A stretch of DNA of 64,000 bases from Modicisalibacter tunisiensis (GTDB lineage: Bacteria > Pseudomonadota > Gammaproteobacteria > Pseudomonadales > Halomonadaceae), in NCBI RefSeq assembly GCF_020148005.1, contig NZ_JAGXFD010000001.1, positions 2,679,583-2,743,582 on the forward strand, in the 5' to 3' direction. Within the stretch, counting starts at the first letter, position 1; each line of letters starts with the position of its first letter. Under the pieces are notes generated by a model. It was not told the DNA's origin, ran no database searches, and was given only the letters and a program-made list of their open reading frames with translations. Below, in pieces: positions 51,652 through 61,144 of the stretch. The position numbers were made by a program, and so were the translations under genes.

Positions 51652-52530
51652 CTAGCCCTTGACGGACCCCGCGGTCAACCCGCGGACGAAATACTTGCCG
51701 GCCAGTACATAGACCACCAGCGTGGGTAGCGCCGCGATCATCGCCGCCGCCATGTCGACGTTGTACTCCTTCACGCCGGTCGAGGTATTGACCATGTTGT
51801 TCAGAGCCACCGTCACCGGCTGCGAATCGAATCCGGCAAAGGCCACGCCGAACAGGAAGTCGTTCCAGATCTGCGTGAACTGCCAGATCACCGACACGGT
51901 GATGATCGGCCCCGACACCGGCAGCAGAATCCGCCAGAAGATGCGGAAGAAGCCGGCGCCATCCAGCTTGGCGGCATTGATCATCTCGTCCGGGACGGCC
52001 ACGTAGTAGTTGCGGAAGAACAGCGTGGTGAAGGCAATGCCATAGACCACGTGCACCAGCACCAGGCCACTGACCGAACTGGCCAGCCCCAGCCAGCCCA
52101 GGGTCCGCGCCATCGGCATCAGCACCACCTGAAACGGCACGAAACACCCGAACAGCAGCATCGCGAAGACCAGCTCCGATCCCCGGAATCGCCATTTGGT
52201 CAGCGCATAACCATTGATTGCCCCGACTAGCGTCGAGATCGCCACCGCCGGCACCACGATCTTGATCGAGTTGACGAAATACCCCGACAAGCCATCACAG
52301 CGCATGCCGGTACAGGCACTGCTCCAAGCCTTGATCCAGGGGTCCAGGGTGAAATGACTCGGCAGCGACAGCAGCGCTCCGGCGCGGATCTCCTCGATCG
52401 GCTTGACCGAGGTCAGCACCATCACCACCAGCGGCAGTAGATAGACCAGCGCGGCCGCGATCAGCAATGCATAAAGGCCGGCCCGCAGCAGCCGGGCACG
52501 TGGCGTCCGGCGACGTATCACGTTATCCAT
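51652..52530 (-). CDS. CUT1 sugar ABC transporter permease (MalG-type)
   Basis: 292 residues, six membrane helices, EAA loop NAAKLDGAGFFRIFWRILLP, and the C-terminal KYFVRGLTAGSVKG that contacts the ATPase. A Cys-containing periplasmic loop (SACTGMRCDGLSG) is a feature of the glucose/mannose-type branch. Overlaps the MalF-type gene by 8 bases. Confidence 0.92.
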   Translation of the reverse strand: MDNVIRRRTPRARLLRAGLYALLIAAALVYLLPLVVMVLTSVKPIEEIRAGALLSLPSHFTLDPWIKAWSSACTGMRCDGLSGYFVNSIKIVVPAVAISTLVGAINGYALTKWRFRGSELVFAMLLFGCFVPFQVVLMPMARTLGWLGLASSVSGLVLVHVVYGIAFTTLFFRNYYVAVPDEMINAAKLDGAGFFRIFWRILLPVSGPIITVSVIWQFTQIWNDFLFGVAFAGFDSQPVTVALNNMVNTSTGVKEYNVDMAAAMIAALPTLVVYVLAGKYFVRGLTAGSVKG

Positions 52531-53455
52531 GCTTGCGCTCCCGCAGTTCGGAATACAGGTAGGGGATCAGGATGGCCAGCACCCCGCAGAGCATCATGAT
52601 GGCACTGGCCGAGCCCAGGCCGATCTGCCCCCGCGTGAAGGTGTGGGCATACATGAAGGTGGCCGGCAGATCCGTGGCGTAGCCCGGGCCGCCGCCGGTT
52701 AGCGCCATCACCAGATCGAAGCTCTTGATGGCGATGTGCGCGAGAATCATCACCGCACTGAACACCACCGGACGCAGGCACGGCAGCACGATGCGCCAGT
52801 AGACACGCGGCAGACTGGCTCCATCGAGCGCCGCCGCCTTGAACAGGCTGTCGTCGATGCCACGCAGACCGGCCAGAAACAGCGCCATCACAAAGCCCGA
52901 GGCCTGCCAGACGGCCGCGATCACCAGGGTATAGATCGCCATGTCGGGATCCACCAGCCAGTCGAAGCGAAAGTTCTCGAAGCCCCAGCTCTGCACCAGT
53001 GCCTCGATCCCCAGACTAGGGTTGAGCAGCCAGCGCCATACCACACCCGTCACGATCAACGACAGGGCCATGGGGTAGAGATAGATGGTGCGCAGCGCCC
53101 CTTCCTGGCGGATACGCTGGTCGAGGAAGATGGCCAGCGCCAGCCCCAGCACCAGGCAGATGGCGATGAACAGGCCGCCGAACACCACCAGATTGGTGGC
53201 TGCCACGTGCCAGCGCTCGTTGGCGAACAGACGCGCATACTGCTCTAAGCCGACGAAGTTGTACTGCGGCAGCATGCGCGAACCGGTCAATGACAGGATG
53301 AACGTCCACAGCATGTAGCCGTAGACGAAGAACAGGGCCACGGCGAGCGACGGCGCCACCACCAGGCGCGGCAGTACCCGTTCCAGGGTACCGGCCAGCG
53401 AGCGACGGCCGGCCCGCCGCGACGAAGCGCGCGACAGGGAGTCGGTTGGAGTCAT
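52523..53455 (-). CDS. CUT1 sugar ABC transporter permease (MalF-type)
   Basis: 310 residues with an N-terminal basic segment, six helices and the EAA loop KAAALDGASLPRVYWRIVLPCL. Partner of the MalG-type permease. An upstream GC-rich hairpin separates it from the binding protein, which probably lowers its expression against the receptor. Confidence 0.92.
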   Translation of the reverse strand: MTPTDSLSRASSRRAGRRSLAGTLERVLPRLVVAPSLAVALFFVYGYMLWTFILSLTGSRMLPQYNFVGLEQYARLFANERWHVAATNLVVFGGLFIAICLVLGLALAIFLDQRIRQEGALRTIYLYPMALSLIVTGVVWRWLLNPSLGIEALVQSWGFENFRFDWLVDPDMAIYTLVIAAVWQASGFVMALFLAGLRGIDDSLFKAAALDGASLPRVYWRIVLPCLRPVVFSAVMILAHIAIKSFDLVMALTGGGPGYATDLPATFMYAHTFTRGQIGLGSASAIMMLCGVLAILIPYLYSELRERKHG

Positions 53456-53487
53456 GGAACATGAACCTGACGGGATGGTCGGGAAAA

Positions 53488-53513
53488 CCGGGGCCGGCCA
53501 TTACCGGCCCCGG
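53488..53513. repeat. Stable hairpin between binding protein and permease genes
   Basis: CCGGGGCCGG, 6-base loop, CCGGCCCCGG: a perfect 10-bp GC stem in the intergenic gap. It fits an RNA-stabilising or attenuating stem that keeps receptor mRNA above permease mRNA, as known for malE-malF. Confidence 0.65.
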
Positions 53514-53527
53514 GGCGATGGCATCAT

Positions 53528-54781
53528 TCAGCCGGCGGCACGTACCGCACTGGCCAGACGCTCGGCCGCCTTCTCGGCAGGCATGTCGGGATCATTGAAG
53601 AAGTTGGTGATGACGTCGAAGACGGCCCCCTGCACGCTTGCCGACACCGCCATGCCGTGGGCCAAGCTGGGCACCAGACCGCCCTGCGCCTGTGCGGCAT
53701 CGAAAGCCTCGCGCGAGGACTTGGCGCAGGCATCGAAGTCATCCAGCGGTACGTCCATGCGCACCGGAATCGATCCCTTGGCCTTGTTGAAGGTGGTCTG
53801 GAAATCCTTGGACAGGATCAGCCCCGCCAGGTCCATCTGGGCCTGCTGCTTGCCCTTGTCATCGACCTTGAACATGGCGAAGCTGTCGACGTTGTAGGAA
53901 AACATGTGCTCGGTCATGGGCGCCGCTTCGCACAGGTAATCCTCACTCGGCGTCATGCCGGCGGCGGTGAACTCGCCCTTGGCCCAGTCGCCCATGATCT
54001 GCATCGCGGCCTTGCCGCTGATGACCATCGAGGTGGCGATGTTCCAGTCACGCCCGGCAATATCGGGGTCCATGGCGCCGCGCAGCTTCTTGAAGGTCTT
54101 GAGTGCCTTGACCATGGTGTCGCTGGTCAGCGCCTCGGGATCGAGATCGACAAAGGCCTTGCGGTAGAAGTCGGCTCCACCGACGCCCATCAGCACCACC
54201 TCGAAGACGGTGGCGTCCTGCCAGGGCTGGCCGCCATGCGCCAGCGGAACGAAGCCGGCGTCGCGAATCTTCTTGGCGTCCGCAAAGAACTCGTCCCAGG
54301 TCTTGGGCAGCGAATCGATGCCGGATTTCTCGAGCACCTCCGGGTTGGCCCACAGCCAGTTGATACGGTGGATATTCACGGGGACCGCGGCATAGTGGCC
54401 GTCGACCTTGTCATAGGCCGACAGCTCCGGCGGCAGGAAGGAGTCCCAGTTTTCTTCCCTGGCGACCTTGTCGATGTTGCCGAGGAAGCCCATCTCTCCC
54501 CATTCCTGGATGAGCGGCCCCTTGATCTGGGCGACCGCCGGAGGGTTGCCCGAAATGGCACGGGACTTCAGCACCGTCATGGCGCTGTCGCCGCCACCAC
54601 CGGCCACGGCGAAGTCCTTCCAGGTATGCCCCTTGGCCTCGAGCTTCTGCTTGAGCAGGTTGGCGGCCTTGGCCTCACCGCCGGAGGTCCACCAGTGCAG
54701 CACCTCGATCTCGGCGGCGTTGGCCTGAGTCACGGCAGCCGCCAGTGCGGCGCCGGCAGCCAGGGTATAGAGCGGTTTCAT
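53528..54781 (-). CDS. Sugar ABC transporter substrate-binding protein (glucose/mannose type)
   Basis: 417 residues. Signal peptide MKPLYTLAAGAALAAAVTQANA, then EIEVLHWWTSGGEAKA and AGGGGDSAMTVLKSRAISGNPPAVAQIKGP, the pattern of glucose/mannose-binding proteins of CUT1 systems. Delivers monosaccharide to the two permeases. Lies 37 bases downstream of the AGE-family isomerase gene. Confidence 0.9.
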   Translation of the reverse strand: MKPLYTLAAGAALAAAVTQANAAEIEVLHWWTSGGEAKAANLLKQKLEAKGHTWKDFAVAGGGGDSAMTVLKSRAISGNPPAVAQIKGPLIQEWGEMGFLGNIDKVAREENWDSFLPPELSAYDKVDGHYAAVPVNIHRINWLWANPEVLEKSGIDSLPKTWDEFFADAKKIRDAGFVPLAHGGQPWQDATVFEVVLMGVGGADFYRKAFVDLDPEALTSDTMVKALKTFKKLRGAMDPDIAGRDWNIATSMVISGKAAMQIMGDWAKGEFTAAGMTPSEDYLCEAAPMTEHMFSYNVDSFAMFKVDDKGKQQAQMDLAGLILSKDFQTTFNKAKGSIPVRMDVPLDDFDACAKSSREAFDAAQAQGGLVPSLAHGMAVSASVQGAVFDVITNFFNDPDMPAEKAAERLASAVRAAG

Positions 54782-54818
54782 GACGTGTCTCCCTTCTGGT
54801 TATTGTGGTGACGCAGGG

Positions 54819-56018
54819 TCAGACGCGAGGCAGGTGCGCCTCGCGACGTTCGAGAATCGGCAGGATGTCATGGCAGGCGCCCATGGTGTGGTAGTCCACT
54901 TTGCCGGCCGGACTCTTTTCGTCGGAATAGCGGCGATTGTCCGGCGTCAGGATGCGGTACCAGCCTCCATGACGATGATCGATCATCCATTGCCAGCTGA
55001 AATCCGCCAGGCGCCGGTACCAGCGCCAGAAGCGGAGCTCGCCGGTGGCGTCGGCCAGCATCGCCGCCGCCGCCAGGCTTTCCGCCTGGACCCAGAAATA
55101 CTTGTCGCCGTCGCAGTGGTGCCGCTCGAGATCGACCCCGTAGACCAGCCCGCCATGATCGGCATCCCAGCCCGCCTCGACCGCCTCGATGAACAGTCGT
55201 GCGGCCGTCGGCAGCAGCCAGGCCTCGTCGGGGCAGTGGCGCGAAAGGATCGTCAGAAGCTTTGCCCACTCGGTCTGATGGCCGATCTGGAAGCCCCAGG
55301 GGCGGAACAGATGATGCGGATCATCGCGGTTGTACTCCAGATCCACGCGCCAGCGACGATCGAAATGCTCCCAGATCCAGCCATCGGTCTGCCGGGCCTG
55401 ACGCTGCCAGATCGCCCGTGCGACGGCGAGCGCGCGTTCGAGATAGGCCGGGTCCTGCGTCGCCTCGAAGGCGGCGATCAGAGCCTCGCAGCTGTGCATG
55501 TTGGCGTTCTGGCCGCGGTAGTCGCTTACCCGCCAGCGGGTATCCGCTTCGTCGGCGTACAGCTGCCACTCGGGCTCCCAGAAGCGCCGAGTCTGCAGCG
55601 CATGCACCCGTTCGAGCCCTTCACGGGCTTCCTCGATGCCGCAACGCAGCGCCGTGGCATAGGCCAGCAGCACGAAGGCCAGGCCATAGCAATGATTGGT
55701 GGTGTCCTCGGGTTGATGGTCGATCAGTGTCCAGGCATAGCCCTGGTAGCGGGTCTGAAAATGCGCCTGCTCGAGATAGCGGAGTCCGTGACGCGCCCAA
55801 TGGCGATATTCCTCACGCCCGGTGAACGCTGCATGGCGGGCATAGGTGAAGACATAGCGGGCACTCGACACCAGATGGCGATGGCGGGCGTCGTAAACCT
55901 CGCCGTCATCCTTGAGATAATGGTGAAAGCCGCCGCCGGCATCGATGCAGCGCGGATGATAGAAGGCCATGGTGCGCGCAAGATGCGACCGAAGCTGGCG
56001 TGGGTCGTCGAGAGGCAT
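54819..56018 (-). CDS. AGE-family sugar epimerase/isomerase
   Basis: 399 residues from ATG 56018 (AGGA upstream). The (alpha/alpha)6-barrel family is shown by GGGFHHYLKDDGEVYDARHRHLVSSARYVF-type start, NANMHSCEALIAAF, GHQTEWAKLL and KYFWVQAESLAAAA, with the catalytic His residues expected near those motifs. Related enzymes are N-acylglucosamine 2-epimerase and YihS/mannose isomerase. As first gene of a monosaccharide import operon it most likely interconverts mannose and fructose after uptake. Confidence 0.88.
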   Translation of the reverse strand: MPLDDPRQLRSHLARTMAFYHPRCIDAGGGFHHYLKDDGEVYDARHRHLVSSARYVFTYARHAAFTGREEYRHWARHGLRYLEQAHFQTRYQGYAWTLIDHQPEDTTNHCYGLAFVLLAYATALRCGIEEAREGLERVHALQTRRFWEPEWQLYADEADTRWRVSDYRGQNANMHSCEALIAAFEATQDPAYLERALAVARAIWQRQARQTDGWIWEHFDRRWRVDLEYNRDDPHHLFRPWGFQIGHQTEWAKLLTILSRHCPDEAWLLPTAARLFIEAVEAGWDADHGGLVYGVDLERHHCDGDKYFWVQAESLAAAAMLADATGELRFWRWYRRLADFSWQWMIDHRHGGWYRILTPDNRRYSDEKSPAGKVDYHTMGACHDILPILERREAHLPRV

Positions 56019-56135
56019 GGGCGTGGTCCTGCAATCATTGTCGTTATAGGGCGTGCCGACCAGGGCATCAGGGACACGATAGCGCAGGTTGTTGCAGGTA
56101 GGGATTACCGAATTCTGCAAAGTCTTGCCGAATTA

Positions 56136-57599
56136 TTACAGGTTGGTAACACTCGACGTGTCGCTGCCGAGCGGCAGTTGCAGCCTTACCTCGAGGCCGC
56201 CGGCACTGGCTCGCCCCAGATGGATATCGCCCCCATGCGCCCGCGCAATATGCCGGGCGATGGCCAGCCCCAGCCCGCTGCCGCCGGTGTGGCGGCTGCG
56301 CGAGGGCTCGAGACGCACGAAGGGCTGGAAGACACGCTCACGCTGCGCCTCGGGGATGCCCGGGCCGTCGTCGCGAACCCAGACGTCCACCCGGTCGACC
56401 TCACGGCGGGCCGCCACATCCACGCGCCTGCCGTAGAAGATGGCATTCTCGATCAGGTTGGTCAGGCAACGCTTGAGCGCCAGCGGCTTGGCCATCACCG
56501 ACCCGGCTTCACCACTGAGGTGCAGCGGCTTGCCATGCACGGCCAATTCATCACGCAACTCGACCAGCAGGCCATCGAGTGCCACCGGCTGGAGCTGCTC
56601 GTGCAGATCCAGTCCCTTGACCGACGCCAGCGCCCCCTTCACCAGCTGGTCCATCTCATCGAGGGTACGGATGAAGGCCTGGCGCTGGTCATCCTCCTCC
56701 AGCAGTTCGGCACGCAGCCGCAACCGGGTAATGGGGGTCTTGAGATCATGCGAGATCGCCGAGAACAGCCGTTCGCGCTCCTCGACCTGCTGACGGATCC
56801 GCTCGCTCATGCGATTGAACGCCACCGCCGTGTCACGCAGTTCCCGCGGGCCCCGCTCGGCCAGTGGCGGCGTTTCCAGGTCGTCCCCCAGGCGTCGTGC
56901 CGCCCGCGCCATCACCGATAGCGGCCGGGTCAGCCAGCGAATCCCCATCAGCGACAGCACAATCACCGTGACCAGCACCGCCAGCAACGCGAACAGCCGG
57001 TCGCCGGCCAGCCAGCTCGGCCCATCCAGCAACCCCGCGACCGGCAGGCTGGTGGCCACGAACAGCCATTGGTGCGCATCCAGTGGCATCTGCACCACCA
57101 GGATCGGCGTCGACAGCGGCGCCATCGCCAGGCTGCGATGCGCCCAGTGGGCCGGCAGTGCATCCAGCGCCACCTCGTTGTTGAAGACCCGAAGATGCTC
57201 GGGGCGGGAGAAGTCGATGGTCAGCGCCACCTTGCCCAGCTGACGATGCAGCCCCTCGCGCAGGTTGCGCGCCACCAATTGCCGAGCCCGGTCCGGAGTC
57301 GACCCCGTCAGGTGGATACGGTGGTCGTTGACGCTGACGAAAAAGCGCGTCCCTCCCATGTCACGCAGCTGCTCGAGCACGATATGCCGGTACTCGTAAG
57401 GCAGCGAGCGAAAGTAACGCACCGTGGCGGCCAGGCTGTCGGCCAGGTTGCGCGAGAGGGTATCGAGTTGGGCGAAACGTTCGCGGTTCTCCTGCCAGCT
57501 CCACAAGCCATAGCTGGCCACCTGGGCGCTCAGCACCCCCAGCAGCATCAACAGCACGAAGCGGCCGCGCAAGGTCCGCGGGCGCAAGGCGGTTTTCAC
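56136..57599 (-). CDS. Two-component sensor histidine kinase
   Basis: 487 residues; GTG 57599 overlaps the response-regulator stop by 4 bases. Two membrane helices (FVLLMLLGVLSAQVASYGL and LFALLAVLVTVIVLSLMGI) flank a ~150-residue periplasmic sensor; then HAMP, H-box FSAISHDLKTPITRLRL, N-box LTNLIENAIFYG, and G-boxes DDGPGIPE and GGSGLGLAIARHIA. Kinases of this build next to glucose ABC operons resemble GtrS of Pseudomonas. The adjoining sugar operon is the probable target. Confidence 0.9.
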   Translation of the reverse strand: MKTALRPRTLRGRFVLLMLLGVLSAQVASYGLWSWQENRERFAQLDTLSRNLADSLAATVRYFRSLPYEYRHIVLEQLRDMGGTRFFVSVNDHRIHLTGSTPDRARQLVARNLREGLHRQLGKVALTIDFSRPEHLRVFNNEVALDALPAHWAHRSLAMAPLSTPILVVQMPLDAHQWLFVATSLPVAGLLDGPSWLAGDRLFALLAVLVTVIVLSLMGIRWLTRPLSVMARAARRLGDDLETPPLAERGPRELRDTAVAFNRMSERIRQQVEERERLFSAISHDLKTPITRLRLRAELLEEDDQRQAFIRTLDEMDQLVKGALASVKGLDLHEQLQPVALDGLLVELRDELAVHGKPLHLSGEAGSVMAKPLALKRCLTNLIENAIFYGRRVDVAARREVDRVDVWVRDDGPGIPEAQRERVFQPFVRLEPSRSRHTGGSGLGLAIARHIARAHGGDIHLGRASAGGLEVRLQLPLGSDTSSVTNL

Positions 57600-58309
57600 A
57601 CCTCCGCGTCCACGGTCGTGGCCAGCACATAGCCGGCGCCCCGTACCGTGCGTATCAACTGCGAGTGCTGGGCATCCTCGCCGAGGCGTTGACGCAGTCG
57701 GCACATATGCACATCGATGGAACGATCCAGCGGGGGCGCCCGGCGCCCGCGGCTGAGATCATAGAGCCGCTCACGCGAGAGGACCTGCTCGGGATGCTCG
57801 AGAAACACGCCGAGCAGTAAATAGTCGGCCCCTGACAATGCACTGCGCTGCCCCTCGGCGTCGATCAGCTCGCGGGTGATGCGATCCAGTCGCCAGTGGC
57901 CGAAGCGAACCACCCGGGCGGCCTCGGGACTCACCGGGCGCGCACGCCGCAGCACCGACTTGATGCGCGCCAGCAGCTCGCGCGGATTGAACGGCTTGGC
58001 CAGATAGTCGTCGGCCCCCAGCTCCAGCCCCAGAATCCGATCGGTTTCATCGGCGCTGGCGGTCAGCATGATAATCGGCACCTGATGATGGCGCCGCAGA
58101 TCCCGACACAGCGACAGACCATCCTCGCCAGGCATCATGATGTCGAGCACCAACAGATCCGGCACGGCCTCCTGCATCAGCGCCCGGAGCGCTTCGCCAT
58201 CCGCGGCGAGAGCGACCGCGAAGCCCTGCCGCTCGAGATAGGTCTTCAGCAATTCACGAATTTCGGCATCGTCATCGACCACGGCCACTGTCGAAGGCTG
58301 CATCGTCAT
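57596..58309 (-). CDS. OmpR-family response regulator
   Basis: 237 residues. Receiver domain with phosphorylation Asp in LLVLDIMMPGEDGL, acidic pocket VAVVDDDAE and Lys in ADDYLAKPFNPRELLARI, followed by a winged-helix output domain (LSRERLYDLSRGRRAPPLDRSIDVHMCRLRQRLGED-type). The ATG 58309 is used; an upstream extension into the divergent region is not supported. Forms an operon with its kinase. Confidence 0.93.
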   Translation of the reverse strand: MTMQPSTVAVVDDDAEIRELLKTYLERQGFAVALAADGEALRALMQEAVPDLLVLDIMMPGEDGLSLCRDLRRHHQVPIIMLTASADETDRILGLELGADDYLAKPFNPRELLARIKSVLRRARPVSPEAARVVRFGHWRLDRITRELIDAEGQRSALSGADYLLLGVFLEHPEQVLSRERLYDLSRGRRAPPLDRSIDVHMCRLRQRLGEDAQHSQLIRTVRGAGYVLATTVDAEV

Positions 58310-58556
58310 AACCGGCAAGTTTCCTGTTCCACCCCGACTGGCGAGACGGCGATGTTGATGGGACCAGTGCGGATGATGCGACCTCCCGCCACAGCCATCA
58401 AGCCGCGCCCCGCCACGGGCGACCAAAGTGGCAGGCCCTGCTTGCCGGGTGGTGCCGAAGGCGAAGATCACCGCAGCGCGTGTCGTTGACGGCTGCATAT
58501 CGCAACCCGGCCGGGCTCGCTATGATGACCGGATACCCAGCGTGGCAGAGAGCGGA

Positions 58557-59111
58557 ATGACCCGGTACGAGCAGGATCCCCTCATCGACATCCTGGCTGG
58601 TTGCGCCAATGGCGAGGCCCGAGCCTTCGAACGGCTCTATCACGCCACCAGCGCGCATCTATACGCGCAACTGCTGCGTATTGTCAGGGAGGAAAGCGCC
58701 GCTCAGGACTGCCTGCAGCAGGTCTACCTGCGCATCTGGCAGACGGCCGGGCGCTATGATGCCAACCTGTCGCGCCCCATGACCTGGTTGTCCACCATCG
58801 CGCGGAACGTGGGAATCGACTGGCTGAGACGCAGCCGGCGGAGAAGCGAGGATGGCGACGCGGAACTCGCAACGCTCGCCGATGACACCGACCTGACGGC
58901 TGCCAGCCAGCTCGCCCAGCATACCGAGCGACTGCATGTCTGCCTCGAGACGCTGTCGGACGATCAACGGCGAGCCCTGGAGACGGCCTATTTCGAAGGG
59001 CTGACCCATGGCGAGCTGGCCGAGGCCCTGAGCCAACCCCTGGGCACCATCAAGAGCTGGATACGGCGTGGACTCGAGAGGTTGAGAACATGCATGACCC
59101 GTGGGATCTGA
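58557..59111 (+). CDS. ECF-type RNA polymerase sigma factor
   Basis: 184 residues, ATG 58557 after AGAGAG. Region 2 (LYAQLLRIVREESAAQDCLQQVYLRIW) and region 4 (ALETAYFEGLTHGELAEALSQPLGTIKSWIRRGLERLR) are intact. It overlaps the next gene, a membrane anti-sigma, by 22 bases. Resembles the SigK/RskA-type pairs common in gammaproteobacteria. It is divergent from the two-component genes. Confidence 0.92.
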   Translation: MTRYEQDPLIDILAGCANGEARAFERLYHATSAHLYAQLLRIVREESAAQDCLQQVYLRIWQTAGRYDANLSRPMTWLSTIARNVGIDWLRRSRRRSEDGDAELATLADDTDLTAASQLAQHTERLHVCLETLSDDQRRALETAYFEGLTHGELAEALSQPLGTIKSWIRRGLERLRTCMTRGI

Positions 59112-59800
59112 GCGACCCGGACGAGCGCGACCTGGCGGCCGGCGAATATGTGCTGGGCACCCTGGACAGCCGGCAGCAGGCCCATTTCGAAGCCCTGCTT
59201 GCGGTCAGCCCCGAACTGCAGCGTCAGGTTGCCGACTGGCGCGAACATCTGCAGGTCTTCAACACGCGCCTCGAGCCGGTGCCCCCGCCGGACTCGCTGT
59301 GGCCGCGCATCGTTCGGACGCTTGGCCTGGCACCCCGTCCCTGGTGGCGTCGGCTGAATGTATGGCGCTCCCTGAGCGCCGGCCTGGCCCTGAGCACGTT
59401 GCTTCTGGGTACCCTGCTGCTGGCCCACTCGGCCCCCTCCGGCATGCCCGGGGAAGCCGTCTACGTGGTACTCGACGACAATCGGGTGCCTGGCTGGATC
59501 ATCTATGCCGAAGGCGATGGCAGACTGATGGTACAGGCAGTGCAACCCGCCGATATGCCTTCCGGCATGGCCGGCGAACTGTGGATGATGGCCGATGGCC
59601 AGCCGGTCTCTCTGGGCATGCTGCCCGGCCGAGGCGAGACACGCATGCGCATGCCGGCATCCCTGCGGCCGATGATGCGCCATGCCGACTTCGCGGTCAG
59701 CATTGAGCCGGCCGGTGGTGCACCACAGGGCCGTCCCTCCGGCCGCGTCATCGACCGGGGCAAGCTGGTGCCGATGCGCGGCGACGGCTGGTCGCTGTGA
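59090..59800 (+). CDS. RskA-type membrane anti-sigma factor
   Basis: 236 residues. N-terminal sigma-binding helices (DERDLAAGEYVLGTLD, VADWREHLQVFNTRLEP), one membrane helix (SLSAGLALSTLLLGTLLLAHS) and a periplasmic RskA domain (GELWMMADGQPVSLGMLP). No zinc HxxxCxxC motif, so regulation is by cleavage or binding rather than a redox zinc switch. Holds the preceding sigma factor at the membrane. Confidence 0.88.
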   Translation: MHDPWDLSDPDERDLAAGEYVLGTLDSRQQAHFEALLAVSPELQRQVADWREHLQVFNTRLEPVPPPDSLWPRIVRTLGLAPRPWWRRLNVWRSLSAGLALSTLLLGTLLLAHSAPSGMPGEAVYVVLDDNRVPGWIIYAEGDGRLMVQAVQPADMPSGMAGELWMMADGQPVSLGMLPGRGETRMRMPASLRPMMRHADFAVSIEPAGGAPQGRPSGRVIDRGKLVPMRGDGWSL

Positions 59801-59816
59801 CGCACCGGCAGTGCCG

Positions 59817-61010
59817 TCAACCGACCAGCGCCTGCACCTTCTCGACGATGTGCGCGCCGATGGGGATCGCCGACGTGGCAGCCGGCGACGGCGCATTGCA
59901 GACGTTGACGGTACGCGTGGTGTTGACGAAGCGGAAGTCATCGATCAGCTTGCCGTCGTCGGACACCGCCTGAGCCCGCACGCCGGCCGGATAGGGCTGC
60001 AGATCCTCGAGCGCCAGCTCCGGGCAGTACTTGCGCACCTCCTCGAGATACCCCTTCTTGAACAGGGAATTCTTCATCTCAATCAGGCCCGGCCGCAGAT
60101 TGGCCTTGAGCACCTTGAGAATGCCCGGGTTGGTCAGCATCGCGGCACTGTCGGTCAAGGACACGTCGCGCTTGCGATACCCCTCACGCTTGAAGGCCAG
60201 CACCGCATTGGGGCCGACGGTCACACTGCCATCGATCATGCGGGTCAGGTGCACACCGAGAAACGGCATCGAGGGGTCCGGAATCGGGTAGATCAGGTGG
60301 TTGACGATGCCGTTATGGCGTTCGGGCAGCCGGTAGTACTCGCCCCGGAACGGACAGATGGTGAAGCCCGGCTTCACACCCAGCATGCTGACCACCCGGT
60401 CCGCCATCAGCCCGGCGCAAGAGACGAGATAGCGCGAGGTAAAGCTGCCCTGACCGGTCTCCACCACGACCTCCTCACGCCGCTCGCTGAGCCCCGTCAC
60501 TTCGGTGTCGTAACGAATCTCGCCGCCTTGGCGACGAAACACCTCGCCCATGGCCTCCGCCACTCTGGCGTAGTCGACGATGCCGCTGGACGGCACGAAG
60601 ATCCCGCCCTGCCCCGTGATGTTGGGTTCGCGTTCATGCAACGCCTCGGCCGACAGCCATTCACGCTCAAGGCCGTTGGCCGCCGTGCGTTCCCACAGGG
60701 CCTCCATGCGTTGCATCTCGAGCGCATTGGTGGCGACCAGCAGCTTGCCGCACACCTCGTAGGGAATCGCATGTTCGTCACAGAAGGCCTTGGTGGCGCG
60801 ATTGCCGGCAAGACAGAAGCGTGCCTTGTGACTGCCGGGCGTGTAATAGACGCCGGCATGAATCACGCCACTGTTGTGCCCGGTCTGGTGCCGGGCCGGC
60901 CCTGCCTCCTTTTCCACGACCAGCATGCGCTTGTCCGGATAGGCCTCCTGAAGCTGCATGGCCGTGGACAGGCCGAGAATGCCGCCACCGATGATGATGA
61001 AATCGTACAC
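59817..61010 (-). CDS. lhgO: L-2-hydroxyglutarate oxidase/dehydrogenase
   Basis: 397 residues from GTG 61010 (AAGAGG 5 bases upstream), giving YDFIIIGGGILGLSTAMQL, the FAD-binding start of LhgO. Other family patches are RHQTGHNSGVIHAGVYYTPGSHKARFC and FLGVHLTRMIDGSVTVGPNA. Oxidises L-2-hydroxyglutarate to 2-oxoglutarate with electrons to the quinone pool. In E. coli it belongs to the glutarate/lysine pathway; no csiD or gab genes are present here. Confidence 0.93.
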   Translation of the reverse strand: MYDFIIIGGGILGLSTAMQLQEAYPDKRMLVVEKEAGPARHQTGHNSGVIHAGVYYTPGSHKARFCLAGNRATKAFCDEHAIPYEVCGKLLVATNALEMQRMEALWERTAANGLEREWLSAEALHEREPNITGQGGIFVPSSGIVDYARVAEAMGEVFRRQGGEIRYDTEVTGLSERREEVVVETGQGSFTSRYLVSCAGLMADRVVSMLGVKPGFTICPFRGEYYRLPERHNGIVNHLIYPIPDPSMPFLGVHLTRMIDGSVTVGPNAVLAFKREGYRKRDVSLTDSAAMLTNPGILKVLKANLRPGLIEMKNSLFKKGYLEEVRKYCPELALEDLQPYPAGVRAQAVSDDGKLIDDFRFVNTTRTVNVCNAPSPAATSAIPIGAHIVEKVQALVG

Positions 61011-61144
61011 GTCTACCTCTTGTCGTCCCGGGATCAATGCCAGCACTCGAGTCTACCCGATTCATCCGCCACCCGGGGATGGCCCTTGAAAAGCCGGGCA
61101 AAGGCAGCCACACCTGAAACAGGTTCCCCAACGGAGCAAGCGCC

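Noticed and set aside
51638..52195. N-terminal extension of the sugar ABC ATPase frame
   Set aside because: Reads through the permease gene in another frame; the normal MSALEIRNV start is at 51637 with a ribosome site.
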